A stretch of DNA of 64,000 bases, from the NCBI RefSeq assembly GCF_001189295.1, contig NZ_CP012159.1, positions 2,184,001 through 2,248,000 of the forward strand. Reading direction: 5' to 3'. This document shows, piece after piece, positions 9,040 through 17,470 of this stretch. Every line of letters starts with the position of its first letter. Position 1 is the stretch's first letter. Under the pieces are notes generated by a model, which had not been told where the DNA came from, made no database searches, and saw only the letters and a program-made list of their open reading frames with translations. Made by a program: the position numbers and the translations under genes. The DNA is from Chondromyces crocatus. GTDB taxonomy: Bacteria; Myxococcota_A; Polyangia; Polyangiales; Polyangiaceae.

Positions 9040-10947
9040 CTATGCGACGGAGGGAGAGGGCGCAGGGGAGAGCGCCTGCCTGCGCTCTGGCATCGCTTCG
9101 GTCGGCGACAACGTCGCCTCGGGCACCAGCTCCGACAGCGCGCGCCTCACGGCCGCATCATCGTTCGCCTCTGCGGCTGCACGCAAGCCAGCGAGCCCAC
9201 GCTCCAGCCGCTCTCGCCCCACCGGCTGGATCCTTCCCACGCGGATCTTGGGATGTGGCGTTCGCGCATACCGCTCGTCGTCGAGCAGCAGCTCCTCGAA
9301 CAGCTTCTCGCCAGGGCGCAGCCCGACGAACTCGATCTTCACATCCACGTCCGGCGTCAGCCCCGACAGCTCGATCATGTCCCTCGCCAGGTCGACGATC
9401 CGCACTGGCTCTCCCATGTCGAGCACGAAGATCTCGCTCCGCTCCGCGAGGGCGCCTGCCTGCAGCACGAGCTGCGTCGCCTCGGGGATGGTCATGAAGT
9501 AGCGCCGCATCTCCGGGTGCGTCACCGTCACCGGACCGCCACGCGCGATCTGCTCGCGGAACAGCGGCACCACGCTCCCCGTCGAGGCCAGCACGTTCCC
9601 GAACCGCACCGTCACGTACCGCGTCTTGCTCGTCTCGGCGCGTGTCTGCAGCGCCATCTCTGCCACACGCTTCGTCGCCCCCATGATCGACGTCGGGTTC
9701 ACCGCCTTGTCCGTCGAGATCATCACGAAGGTGTCTGCCCCTGCCGCGTGCGCCGCATCGGCTACCGAAAGCGTGCCGAACACGTTGTTCTTCACCGCCT
9801 CCTGGCTGTTCACCTCCATCATCGGCACGTGCTTGTGCGCCGCGGCGTGCATCACCACTTCCGGCCGGTAGCGCCGGAACACCGCGTCCAGCCGCCCGCG
9901 ATCGGTGATGTCACACACGACGGGGACGATGCTCGCCTCCGGAAACCGCTGCCGCAGCTCCCGCTCCATGAAGTAGAGCCCGTTCTCGCTGTGGTCGAGG
10001 AGCAAGAGCCGCTTCGGGGCGAAGCGCAGCGTCTGACGGCACAGCTCCCCACCGATGCTCCCGCCGGCGCCGGTCACCAGCACCGTGCGTCCTTCCAGGA
10101 ACCCTTCGACCTGTTCCACGTGGAGGCTCACCGGCGCCCGTCGCAACAGATCCTCGATCGCCACCTCTCGGATCGTCGCCACCCCGAAGTCCTGGATCCG
10201 CTCCGTGATGCTCGGCACCGTCCGCACGGGCACCTCGAGCTTCTGGCAGGCCCGCACGATGTCCCGCGTCCGGGAGCCCTCCACCGTCGGCATCGCCAGC
10301 AGCACGAGCTTCACCTCACGCTCCACGATCACCCGACGCAGCGTCGCCTCGTCGGCCGCTCCCAGCACCCGAACGTCGCGCACCATCGCCCCGCGCTTCA
10401 TCGGGTCGTCGTCGAGGAAGCCGCACACCTCCCAGCGGCGATCCGACATCCGCTGGATGTCGCGCAGCAGGCTCTCTCCCGCGTCACCTGCGCCGAGGAT
10501 CAGCGTCTGCAGCGCGTCCGGATGCCGCGTCCGCCCTTGCCGTTGCTCGTAGGCCAGGCGGATGGCGAACCGCAGCCCCCCCACCAGCACGATCGACGCC
10601 AGCCACTCACCGACGTACAGCGAGCGCGGCATGGGCACGCCGAGCATGGTCGCCAGCACCACGAACGCCACCGAGCCCGCCGTGGTCGTCTTGATCAGGC
10701 TCGAGAGCTCCGGCAACCCCGCGTAGCGCCACAGCCCATGAAACAGGCTCCCCGCGTAGAACGCGACCACCCTGCACCCGAGCAGCAGCGCCAGCGCAAA
10801 GGGCCAGGTCCGCGCGAACGGATCGGGGATGGGCCCGCCCTCGAAGCGGAGTTGCAAGGCCAGATGGAACGCCGCGCTCCACAGCAGCGCGTGAACCATC
10901 ACGATCGCCGCTCGTCGGAGGATGCTGGAGCTCCAGGCTTTCTTCAT
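9040..10947 (-). CDS. Membrane-bound nucleotide-sugar 4,6-dehydratase (CapD/WbpM/FlaA1 family)
   Basis: This 635-residue protein has four N-terminal membrane helices (about 10-115). A CoA-binding-like Rossmann domain (about 140-270) follows, then a catalytic SDR domain starting with the NAD-binding loop TVLVTGAGGSIGGELC near residue 290. The catalytic region reads STDKAVNPTSIMGATKR near 409-425. Met replaces the usual SDR tyrosine, as is normal for UDP-GlcNAc inverting and retaining 4,6-dehydratases. VVMHAAAHKHVPMME is also diagnostic. The product is a 4-keto-6-deoxy sugar nucleotide for exopolysaccharide or O-antigen. It is divergent from the O-antigen ligase gene 280 bp away, which supports a shared polysaccharide role. 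Confidence 0.92.
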   Translation of the reverse strand: MKKAWSSSILRRAAIVMVHALLWSAAFHLALQLRFEGGPIPDPFARTWPFALALLLGCRVVAFYAGSLFHGLWRYAGLPELSSLIKTTTAGSVAFVVLATMLGVPMPRSLYVGEWLASIVLVGGLRFAIRLAYEQRQGRTRHPDALQTLILGAGDAGESLLRDIQRMSDRRWEVCGFLDDDPMKRGAMVRDVRVLGAADEATLRRVIVEREVKLVLLAMPTVEGSRTRDIVRACQKLEVPVRTVPSITERIQDFGVATIREVAIEDLLRRAPVSLHVEQVEGFLEGRTVLVTGAGGSIGGELCRQTLRFAPKRLLLLDHSENGLYFMERELRQRFPEASIVPVVCDITDRGRLDAVFRRYRPEVVMHAAAHKHVPMMEVNSQEAVKNNVFGTLSVADAAHAAGADTFVMISTDKAVNPTSIMGATKRVAEMALQTRAETSKTRYVTVRFGNVLASTGSVVPLFREQIARGGPVTVTHPEMRRYFMTIPEATQLVLQAGALAERSEIFVLDMGEPVRIVDLARDMIELSGLTPDVDVKIEFVGLRPGEKLFEELLLDDERYARTPHPKIRVGRIQPVGRERLERGLAGLRAAAEANDDAAVRRALSELVPEATLSPTEAMPERRQALSPAPSPSVA

Positions 10948-11227
10948 GAGACGAGTCGCGGAGACTCTGATGCGCCGTCACGTCGTGGCGTTCATGCGCG
11001 CGTCGAGCCAGCGGCCCGGTGGGGACCCTCACCGGATGGGGTTCAAGGAAGTGGCCCCTCGCAGAACGGCCGGAAGATACCCCGTCGGCGAGCGCAGCGC
11101 CCCTTTCTCCGCGCGTTTCTGGACATGGCCTGCGCCGCGCACCGTCCAGTCGACAGCCGGCGACCGCCCGACGTGAACGTTTGCGAACTGCGAGCAGGCG
11201 GGGTTCAATCGCGAGGTCGGGGGTAAC

Positions 11228-13849
11228 GTGCGACCAGGACAGCGATCAGCGCGCGGCGGTGGTGAAGCCCGCCGCCGACAAGCGGCCGCTGCGGCCTGGA
11301 CCCTGGCGATCCCCGTCGTCGGGTCCGTACTGGCCATCGGGGCCGTTCACACCCCGGTTCTCCTCGCCGTATCGCTCTGCGTCCTCGGCGCCGTCGCCCA
11401 GTGCCTTCACCTTCGCGACCGACCTGCCCGCACGCCGACACCCGTCTTCGTTCTCCTCGCCCTTGCCGCCGTCTGTCTCCTCCAGACCATCCCCCTCCCG
11501 CTGGCCTGGCTCGAGCGCATCTCCCCCACCACCGCCGACGTCTGGTCGCGCGCCTTCCTCCCCTTCGGAGAGCCTCCTCCCCTGCGCGCTCCCCTCTCCC
11601 TCGACCCGAGCGCTTCCCTCGTCCAGGCCCTCGCCTGGGCCACCTACGCCGGCGTCTTTCATGCCGCGGCGGCCGTCTCCAGCCGGCGCGGCGCGGCCTG
11701 GGGCATCACCCTCGTCTTCGCCAGCGCCTCTGCTGCGGCCCTCACCACCCTCACCCACGGCCTCGCTGGCGCCACCCAGGTCTTCGGCCTCTACACCCCG
11801 CAGTTCCCTGCCGCGCCCTGGCATGTCGGCCCCCTCCTCAACCCCAACAACCTCGCCGGCTACCTCGACCTCGGCACCTTCTGCGGCGTCGGCCTCTACC
11901 TCATGCGCCGCCCCCTGCTCCCGCGCTGGCTCGTGGGGGCTGGCATCGCCCTCCTCGTCGCCATCACCATCACCAGCGCCTCGCGCGCGGGCCTCGCCGT
12001 CCTCCCCATCGGCGCCGCCCTCCTCGTCGCCCTCCTCTCTCGCCGCACCACCCGCGGCCAGGCCGACGTACCAGCGCCCCGCCGCGCCCTCCTCGGCCTC
12101 GCCCTCGTCGCCCTCGGCGGTGGCGCTGCCCTCGCCGTTCTCGGCAGCTCCAGCATGATCTGGCTCGAGCTTGGTGAACGCGACACCAGCAAACTCGACC
12201 TCTTCCGCTCCATCCTTCCCATGCTCCGCGACTACCCCTGGCTCGGTGTCGGCCGGGGCGCGTTCGAGAGCGTCTACCCTGCGTACCGCGCCGCCCCTGG
12301 AAACGTCGTCTTCACCCACGCCGAGAACTTCCTCCTCCAGTGGGCGGCCGAGTGGGGCCTCCCCATCGCCCTTGCCGCCCTCCTGGCCCTCGTCTGGGCC
12401 TTGCGACCCAGCCGCCTCGGTGTCCCTCGCAGCGCTGCCGCCACCGGCGCCTGGGTGGGCGTCGTCGTCCTGCTCCTCCAGAACCTCGCCGACCTCGCCC
12501 TCGAAGTGCCCGCCATCCCCATCGCGATTGCTACCGTCCTCGGCTCCCTGTGGGGCGACGGCCGACGCCGCGGCGCACCGGCGCGCGCGACCTCGTCGGA
12601 CGAATGGCCGACCCACGCGCTCGCCTGGAGACGCCCCGCCTCCCTCATCGCCCTCGGCCTCGCAGGCCTCGCCCTCGCCACGCTCGTCGCCCTGCGCGGC
12701 GGCCCCGACCTCGACACCGACCGCGCGAGCGCACGCGCGTCACTCACCACCTGGAAACCCGGTCAGCCCCTCGAACCCGTCCTCCAGCACCTGCGAGAGG
12801 CCACCCTGCGCCACCCCGCCGACCCGTACTTCCCCCTCCTCGGCGCCTCGCTCGCCTGGCAGTCCGAGCGCGACAACCCCATCCCCTGGCTCCAGCGCAC
12901 CCTCGAACGCTCCCAGCGCAACGGCCGCGCCCACCTGCTCCTTGCCGACGTGCTCGCCGACCGCGGCGCCCGCAGCCAGGCGCTCCTCGAACTCCGCTTC
13001 GCCGTCGAAGACGACCTCGAACTCGTCAGCGCCGCCGCCCTGCGCGCCATCCGCTGGACCCGCTCCTGGAGCGAACTCGAGCGCGCCGCCCCCGAAGGCA
13101 AGCAAGGCGCGCCCCTCATCGCTGCCCTCGCGCGCTACCTCGATCGACCTGGCGAAGAGGAGCAACGCCTGCATGCCGCCCGCGAAGCCCTTCGTCGTGA
13201 CCCGGGCGCCATCGATCCTCGCTGGGTCCTCGGCGACCTCTTGATCGGCACCCTCGACGGCCGCCCTGTCGGCGGCCTCTGCGAAGGCGCCCAGCGCGCG
13301 GGCTGTGGCGAGGACATCGAGGCCCATGCCCGCGCCATCGAAGTCGCGTCCCGCCGCTCCTTCCTCGCTCCTGACCTGCGCGCCCGCTGGCTCATGGCCG
13401 AAGGCCGCCCCGCCCAGGCCGAGCAACTCCTCGCCGAAGCCTGCAACCGCGTCACCGAGCGGGCTCCTTGCCTCAAGCTGCGCGTCCGCGCGGCTGCGCT
13501 CGCCGACCTTCCCCCCCGCCTCGCCGCTGCCACCCGCGATCTCCTGGGCGAAGCGTGCGGCCCCCCCACCTCGTGCGCTCAGGCCGCCACCTGGCTCGGT
13601 GACCTCATGGCCTCACGCAAGGCCTGGGGGACCTCCCTCGCGCATTACGAGCGCGCCGTCGTCGAAGAGCCCACCGAAGCCCGCTGGGAAAAGCTTGCCG
13701 AGTCCGCCATCGCAGCGGGATCGCTCGTCCGCGCCGTCGAGGCGCTCGACAAGGTCCTGCGCGCCCGAGGCGGCCACGACCCGGCCCTCGAAGCCCGCAT
13801 CACGAGCCTCAAAGCCAGGGCCGCCGGAAACCTTCTCCTGACACCATGA
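11228..13849 (+). CDS. O-antigen ligase/polymerase (WaaL/Wzy superfamily) with TPR-like C-terminus
   Basis: This 873-residue inner-membrane protein has about twelve hydrophobic segments in the first ~480 residues. The Wzy_C-type loop includes PLLNPNNLAGYLDLG near 200 and FTHAENFLLQWAAEWGLP near 361, both typical of O-antigen ligases and polymerases. A final helix near 475-490 is followed by a ~380-residue soluble region of TPR-like helical repeats. The start is GTG with GGGGG upstream. It probably joins or polymerises polysaccharide in the periplasm, and the TPR part may bind partners. It is divergent from the sugar dehydratase. Whether it is a ligase or a polymerase cannot be decided from sequence. 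Confidence 0.85.
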   Translation: MRPGQRSARGGGEARRRQAAAAAWTLAIPVVGSVLAIGAVHTPVLLAVSLCVLGAVAQCLHLRDRPARTPTPVFVLLALAAVCLLQTIPLPLAWLERISPTTADVWSRAFLPFGEPPPLRAPLSLDPSASLVQALAWATYAGVFHAAAAVSSRRGAAWGITLVFASASAAALTTLTHGLAGATQVFGLYTPQFPAAPWHVGPLLNPNNLAGYLDLGTFCGVGLYLMRRPLLPRWLVGAGIALLVAITITSASRAGLAVLPIGAALLVALLSRRTTRGQADVPAPRRALLGLALVALGGGAALAVLGSSSMIWLELGERDTSKLDLFRSILPMLRDYPWLGVGRGAFESVYPAYRAAPGNVVFTHAENFLLQWAAEWGLPIALAALLALVWALRPSRLGVPRSAAATGAWVGVVVLLLQNLADLALEVPAIPIAIATVLGSLWGDGRRRGAPARATSSDEWPTHALAWRRPASLIALGLAGLALATLVALRGGPDLDTDRASARASLTTWKPGQPLEPVLQHLREATLRHPADPYFPLLGASLAWQSERDNPIPWLQRTLERSQRNGRAHLLLADVLADRGARSQALLELRFAVEDDLELVSAAALRAIRWTRSWSELERAAPEGKQGAPLIAALARYLDRPGEEEQRLHAAREALRRDPGAIDPRWVLGDLLIGTLDGRPVGGLCEGAQRAGCGEDIEAHARAIEVASRRSFLAPDLRARWLMAEGRPAQAEQLLAEACNRVTERAPCLKLRVRAAALADLPPRLAAATRDLLGEACGPPTSCAQAATWLGDLMASRKAWGTSLAHYERAVVEEPTEARWEKLAESAIAAGSLVRAVEALDKVLRARGGHDPALEARITSLKARAAGNLLLTP

Positions 13850-14359
13850 CGTGGGTCTCGCGCGCCTGACCCGACCACGCCCGTCGCGTCCGCCGACCTT
13901 CCCTCCGCAGGAAACTCTCCGCGCACCGCGAGCCCTCCGTCAGCGCGCCTTCCTCCAGGTGATTGCCATTCCCCTCGCTCCGACACACATCTCCGTCGCC
14001 AGGGGAATCCCTCCACCCGTGCCGAATCCAGCAATGCCAGGCCTCTCTTCACATATCCGACTCGCCAGCGCCCCGACCGCGCATTCTGACGAAATACCCG
14101 ATGAAAGGCGCGCGCATTCCCGGGTCGCTCGCGTCGACCTCGCTGGCTGCTTTGACGCTCGGGACATGCTGGGCTCCGAATTGAGCACGCGCCGGACGGA
14201 GACCCGATCTAGCGCCGACGGGTCAGCCCATTATGTTTACGATAGAGCGACGCTATCGCTCGCGCGGCCGTCGTGCAGGGAGCCACCACGCACCCTGCAC
14301 GATGGCGTCCGGGAGCAGGCGCCCCGAAGGCGCACTGCATTGGAATGGGGGATCAGACC
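13850..14359 (+). promoter_or_regulatory. 510-bp leader region of the lectin gene, with two hairpins
   Basis: No coding signal is seen. Two inverted repeats lie near the gene. CGATAG / CTATCG (14240-14258) has a 7-base loop. TCGTGCAGGG / CCCTGCACGA (14271-14302) is a perfect 10-bp stem with a 12-base loop ending 57 bases before the lectin ATG. An AT-richer patch (TTATGTTTAC, 14231-14240) just upstream could hold the promoter. The hairpins may act in the mRNA leader or as operator sites. Confidence 0.45.
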
Positions 14360-15160
14360 ATGACAAGAATCAACGGCCTCGTTTTGCGCAGCTCTCTCTG
14401 TGCTGCAGCCTTTGGCGCCACCCTCGCCGTCGGCAGCTCGGCCATGGCGCACTCGATTGAGCCCGAGCAGCGACTGGAGTGTGGACAAGGCATCTACTCC
14501 GACGACGGCCGCTCTTACTTCGGCCTCCAGAACGACGGCAACCTCATCCTCTCCCGGGGAGGCCGCTCGATGTGGACCAGCAACACCCGCGGCCTGAACA
14601 TCCGCTATGGCCTCATGCAGGGCGACGGCAACTTCGTGCTCTTCGATCACCACAACCGAGCCCGGTGGTCGACCGGCACCTTCGGGCATCCCGGCGCGTA
14701 CCTCAACCTTCTCGACGACGGCAACGTCTTCCTCTACGGAGCCCGAGAGACCCTCTGGTCGAGCTACACCGAGCAGGCCAACGTCTCCTGCGGTGACGTG
14801 ATCACCCTTCGTCCAGGCGGCATGCTGTACCCGGGGCATCACCTCTACACGGGCGACAGGGGGTACTCCCTCGGGCTGCTCAATGAGGGAGGCCTCTGTC
14901 TCCATGGGCGAGGAGGCCGCTCCCTGTGGTCGACCGGCGCCTTCAACCGCCCCATCCAGTACGCGACGATGCTGAATGACGGCAACTTCGTCGTCATCGA
15001 TCGGTTCGGTCAGGATGTCTGGTCGACCGGGACCGCCGGCTACCCCGACGCCTACCTCGAGGTCGGGTGCAATGGCAATGCGGCCATCTACAACCCTGGC
15101 CGGCCCATCTGGTCCCTCAACCGCGGCAGCTGGATGAATGGATGGAACCGCGGCTGGTGA
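14360..15160 (+). CDS. Secreted bulb-type (B-type) lectin-like protein
   Basis: The 266-residue protein begins with a Sec signal peptide (about residues 1-31, cleavage after SSAMA). Two tandem B-lectin-like domains follow. Each contains repeats of the form NDGNLILSRGG..MWTSNT, GDGNFVLFDHHNRARWSTGT and DDGNVFLYGARETLWSS; the second half repeats LNDGNFVVIDRFGQDVWSTGT. This is the mannose-binding beta-prism II fold of monocot lectins and their bacterial relatives. Not every QDN-type mannose pocket is intact (Q-x-D-x-N-x-V-x-Y appears as Q-x-D-G-N-F-V-L-F), so sugar specificity is uncertain. ATG 14360 is chosen after GGGGGA; an ATG five codons upstream is possible. A role in adhesion or predation is plausible. 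Confidence 0.85.
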   Translation: MTRINGLVLRSSLCAAAFGATLAVGSSAMAHSIEPEQRLECGQGIYSDDGRSYFGLQNDGNLILSRGGRSMWTSNTRGLNIRYGLMQGDGNFVLFDHHNRARWSTGTFGHPGAYLNLLDDGNVFLYGARETLWSSYTEQANVSCGDVITLRPGGMLYPGHHLYTGDRGYSLGLLNEGGLCLHGRGGRSLWSTGAFNRPIQYATMLNDGNFVVIDRFGQDVWSTGTAGYPDAYLEVGCNGNAAIYNPGRPIWSLNRGSWMNGWNRGW

Positions 15161-15542
15161 GTCGATCTGGCTCGGCGCAACGACGAAGCGCTGGTTGCAG
15201 CGCGCACCGTCACGATGGACGGCTGGACGCATGCCAGCGTGACTGCTGATGACGACCGGAGCGCCTCACCCTCATCCGGTCGAGCGCGCTCCGTTCACGT
15301 GAGCCCGGGCCCCGAGAGACCATTCTCGTCTCAATCACCCGGATCCCTGGGCTCCACCCCTCTCCCCTGGCGGGGAACCCTCCCGCTCCGCCAGGGGAGA
15401 CCTCTCCCTCGCACGGCGGTTTTCGCACCGAAGTCCCAACCCATCGCGTCGAGAGGCGCCGGCCCGAGCGCCTCCTCCTCACCAGCGCTCCGCGCACTCC
15501 GCGCGCTGTACAACCCGATCCCGCTGTGAAACGCTCCCCGCC
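15161..15542. other. 382-bp intergenic region with one strong inverted repeat
   Basis: No gene is supported between the lectin and the transporter. The only structure noted is the long inverted repeat listed separately at 15361-15400. Confidence 0.6.
15361..15400. repeat. Inverted repeat with 13-bp perfect arms (REP-like or terminator)
   Basis: TCTCCCCTGGCGG (15361-15373) is the exact reverse complement of CCGCCAGGGGAGA (15388-15400), with a 14-base loop. It lies 200 bases after the lectin stop and has no T-run, so it may be a factor-dependent terminator, an mRNA-stabilising hairpin or a dispersed palindromic element. Confidence 0.6.
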
Positions 15543-16913
15543 GTGAACCTCTCCCAGCGCGCGCCTTCCATGTCCCGCGCGCAGTGGCGCATGCTCTTCG
15601 CCGTCTGGGTCACCTACGGCGCCTTCTACGCATGCCGCGTCAACATCGGCCCGGCCCGCACCCAGATCGAGCGCAGCCTCGCCATCGACCCGCTCGAAAT
15701 GGGCCTGGTCCTCGGCGCATTGAAGGTCGGCTATGCCCTCGGCCAGCTCGTCAATGGCCAGCTCGCCGAACGCTTCGGCCCCAGGCGCATCCTCCTCTTC
15801 GGCATGCTCGGCTCCGTCACGGCCTGCCTTCTCTTTTCCCAGGCCGCGCCTATGGCCGACGCCCTCGGCCCGTCGCTCCCCCTCCTCGCCAGCGCCGTCA
15901 ACCGCACCGTCCAGTTCTTCTCCACGCGGAGCCCCCTCACCCCCATTGCTGCGCTCCTCGTCGTCCTCTGGTTCCTGAACGGCTACTTCCAGGCCGGCGG
16001 CTGGCCTCCCACCGTCAAGATCATGGCCAGCTGGTTCACCCCGACCCAGCGCGGCCGCATGATGGGCGTCGTCGGCACCAGCTACCAGCTCGGCTCGGCC
16101 CTCACCATCATCGCCTCCGGCGCCCTCGTCACCGCCTTCGCCGACTGGCGCGCCGCCTTCGTCCTCCCCGCCGCCGTCCTCGCCCTCGCCGCCCTCCACG
16201 CCGCCTTCAAGATCCGTGAGCGCCCCGAGCCCGGCGAAGCCCCCGCCATCGACGAATCGCTCCCCCCTGCGACCGTCGAGCGCCGCCCCCTCCTCGAGAC
16301 CCTCTGGATCACCTTCGCCAACCCGCGCATCTGGGTCCTCGCCCTCGCCCTCTTCGGCCTCGACATCGTCCGCTACGGCTTCCTCGACTGGGCCCCTGGC
16401 CACCTCGAAGCCCTCCACGGCTCCGGCGTCTTCCTCGCCGCCCTCAAGGTCGCCGTCTTCCCCCTCGCCGGCGCCGTCGGCGCCCTCGCCTCGGGCTGGA
16501 TCACCGACCGCTACTTCCAGTCCCGCCGCGCCCCGATGATCGCCGCCTCCCTCTTCCTCGTCGGCCTGCTCACGCTGACCTACGAACGCATCGCCCCCCT
16601 CGGCGCCGCGCCCACCATCGCGTGCCTCGCCGCCATCGGCTTCTTCCTTTACGGCGCCCAGATCCTCCTCGTCGGCACCGCCGCCCAGGACTTCGCCCGC
16701 AAGCGCACCACGGCCGCCGCGGCCGGCTTCGTCGACTTCATGGGCTACATGGGCGCCTTTGCGGGCGACATGGCCACCGGCTGGTTCCTGAAGCACCGCG
16801 ACTTCCACGCCGCCATCCGCTTCTGGGCCGCCGCCGCCCTCGTCGCTGCCGTCCTTGCCGCGACCCTCTGGAACGCGCGACCTCGCACGAACGACGACGC
16901 CCTCGCCACCTGA
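15543..16913 (+). CDS. MFS transporter, organophosphate:phosphate antiporter (GlpT/UhpT) type
   Basis: This 456-residue protein has twelve predicted membrane segments. The N-terminus WVTYGAFYACRVNIGPARTQI and the block GYFQAGGWPPTVKIMASWF...RGRMMGVVGTSYQLGSALT match the OPA family (GlpT, UhpT, PgtP), in which conserved arginines bind the phosphate group. It probably exchanges a sugar-phosphate or glycerol-3-phosphate across the inner membrane. The GTG at 15543 has no clear ribosome-binding site; the ATG at 15570 is a good alternative and would lose nine residues. No partner genes are adjacent. Confidence 0.85.
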   Translation: MNLSQRAPSMSRAQWRMLFAVWVTYGAFYACRVNIGPARTQIERSLAIDPLEMGLVLGALKVGYALGQLVNGQLAERFGPRRILLFGMLGSVTACLLFSQAAPMADALGPSLPLLASAVNRTVQFFSTRSPLTPIAALLVVLWFLNGYFQAGGWPPTVKIMASWFTPTQRGRMMGVVGTSYQLGSALTIIASGALVTAFADWRAAFVLPAAVLALAALHAAFKIRERPEPGEAPAIDESLPPATVERRPLLETLWITFANPRIWVLALALFGLDIVRYGFLDWAPGHLEALHGSGVFLAALKVAVFPLAGAVGALASGWITDRYFQSRRAPMIAASLFLVGLLTLTYERIAPLGAAPTIACLAAIGFFLYGAQILLVGTAAQDFARKRTTAAAAGFVDFMGYMGAFAGDMATGWFLKHRDFHAAIRFWAAAALVAAVLAATLWNARPRTNDDALAT

Positions 16914-16939
16914 GCTGCACCGTGAGGGGGCCCGGCCCC

Positions 16940-16969
16940 GTGTGCGTCGGCTCCACGCCGACAGCACAC
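16940..16969. terminator. Hairpin between convergent genes, likely bidirectional terminator
   Basis: GTGTGCGTCGGC pairs with GCCGAC-A-GCACAC around a TCCAC loop, a 12-bp stem with one bulged A. It lies 26 bases after the transporter stop and 43 bases beyond the stop of the converging minus-strand gene. There is no T-run on either side. Confidence 0.55.
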
Positions 16970-17012
16970 TGACCCTACGCCGAGTCCGTCGTCGTGCGAC
17001 CTCCGGGGAACC

Positions 17013-17453
17013 TCAACCCTCCAGCCGGATCGACACCCCGTGCGTCTCGAAAAGCCCATGCTCGGCGAACCGACCCACCTCCCGGAACGCGATGCTCACC
17101 ACGGCCCCGGCTTGCCAGTAGGGGTATCCCTGCTCATTGCTCCACCGCCCGACCACGCAGCCCTTCGGCGAGAGCAGCTTGAACTCCAGGTTGTCGAACC
17201 CCTCGTCGCTCGCGAGCCTCGCATCCACGGGGAGCGACAGACCCTCCCGGTACGGCCCTGCATACACGGACGCCAGCATCCGGTTCGAGAACACCACGAA
17301 CACCGCGTCCTCCTCGACCCCCGGGTTCTCTTCCAGCGCGAACCGGAAGTGCACCATCCCCCGCCGCTCCGCGCCGACCTCGTAGCGCGGCGTCGCCTCG
17401 ACATCCGCCACCTCGGCGCTCCACGCCGCTGCCTCGAACCTCTGAAATCCCAT
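17013..17453 (-). CDS. Small conserved-looking protein of unknown function, partner of the caspase-like gene
   Basis: The protein has 146 residues, no signal peptide and no membrane segment. Predicted structure is mainly beta, with many aromatic and charged residues (GYPYWQAGAVVSIAFREVGRF). I do not recognise a family. The ATG at 17453 has AGGGAG at a good distance, and it starts 17 bases after the stop of the gene at 17471-18451, so the two are co-transcribed. A partner, chaperone or immunity protein of that upstream gene is possible but unsupported by sequence. Confidence 0.7.
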   Translation of the reverse strand: MGFQRFEAAAWSAEVADVEATPRYEVGAERRGMVHFRFALEENPGVEEDAVFVVFSNRMLASVYAGPYREGLSLPVDARLASDEGFDNLEFKLLSPKGCVVGRWSNEQGYPYWQAGAVVSIAFREVGRFAEHGLFETHGVSIRLEG

Positions 17454-17470
17454 GAAGCGCGCTCCCTTGC

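Noticed and set aside
13851-14363. A 170-codon plus-strand frame upstream of the lectin gene
   Set aside because: No ribosome-binding site and low-complexity composition; it overlaps the hairpin leader and the lectin start in another frame.
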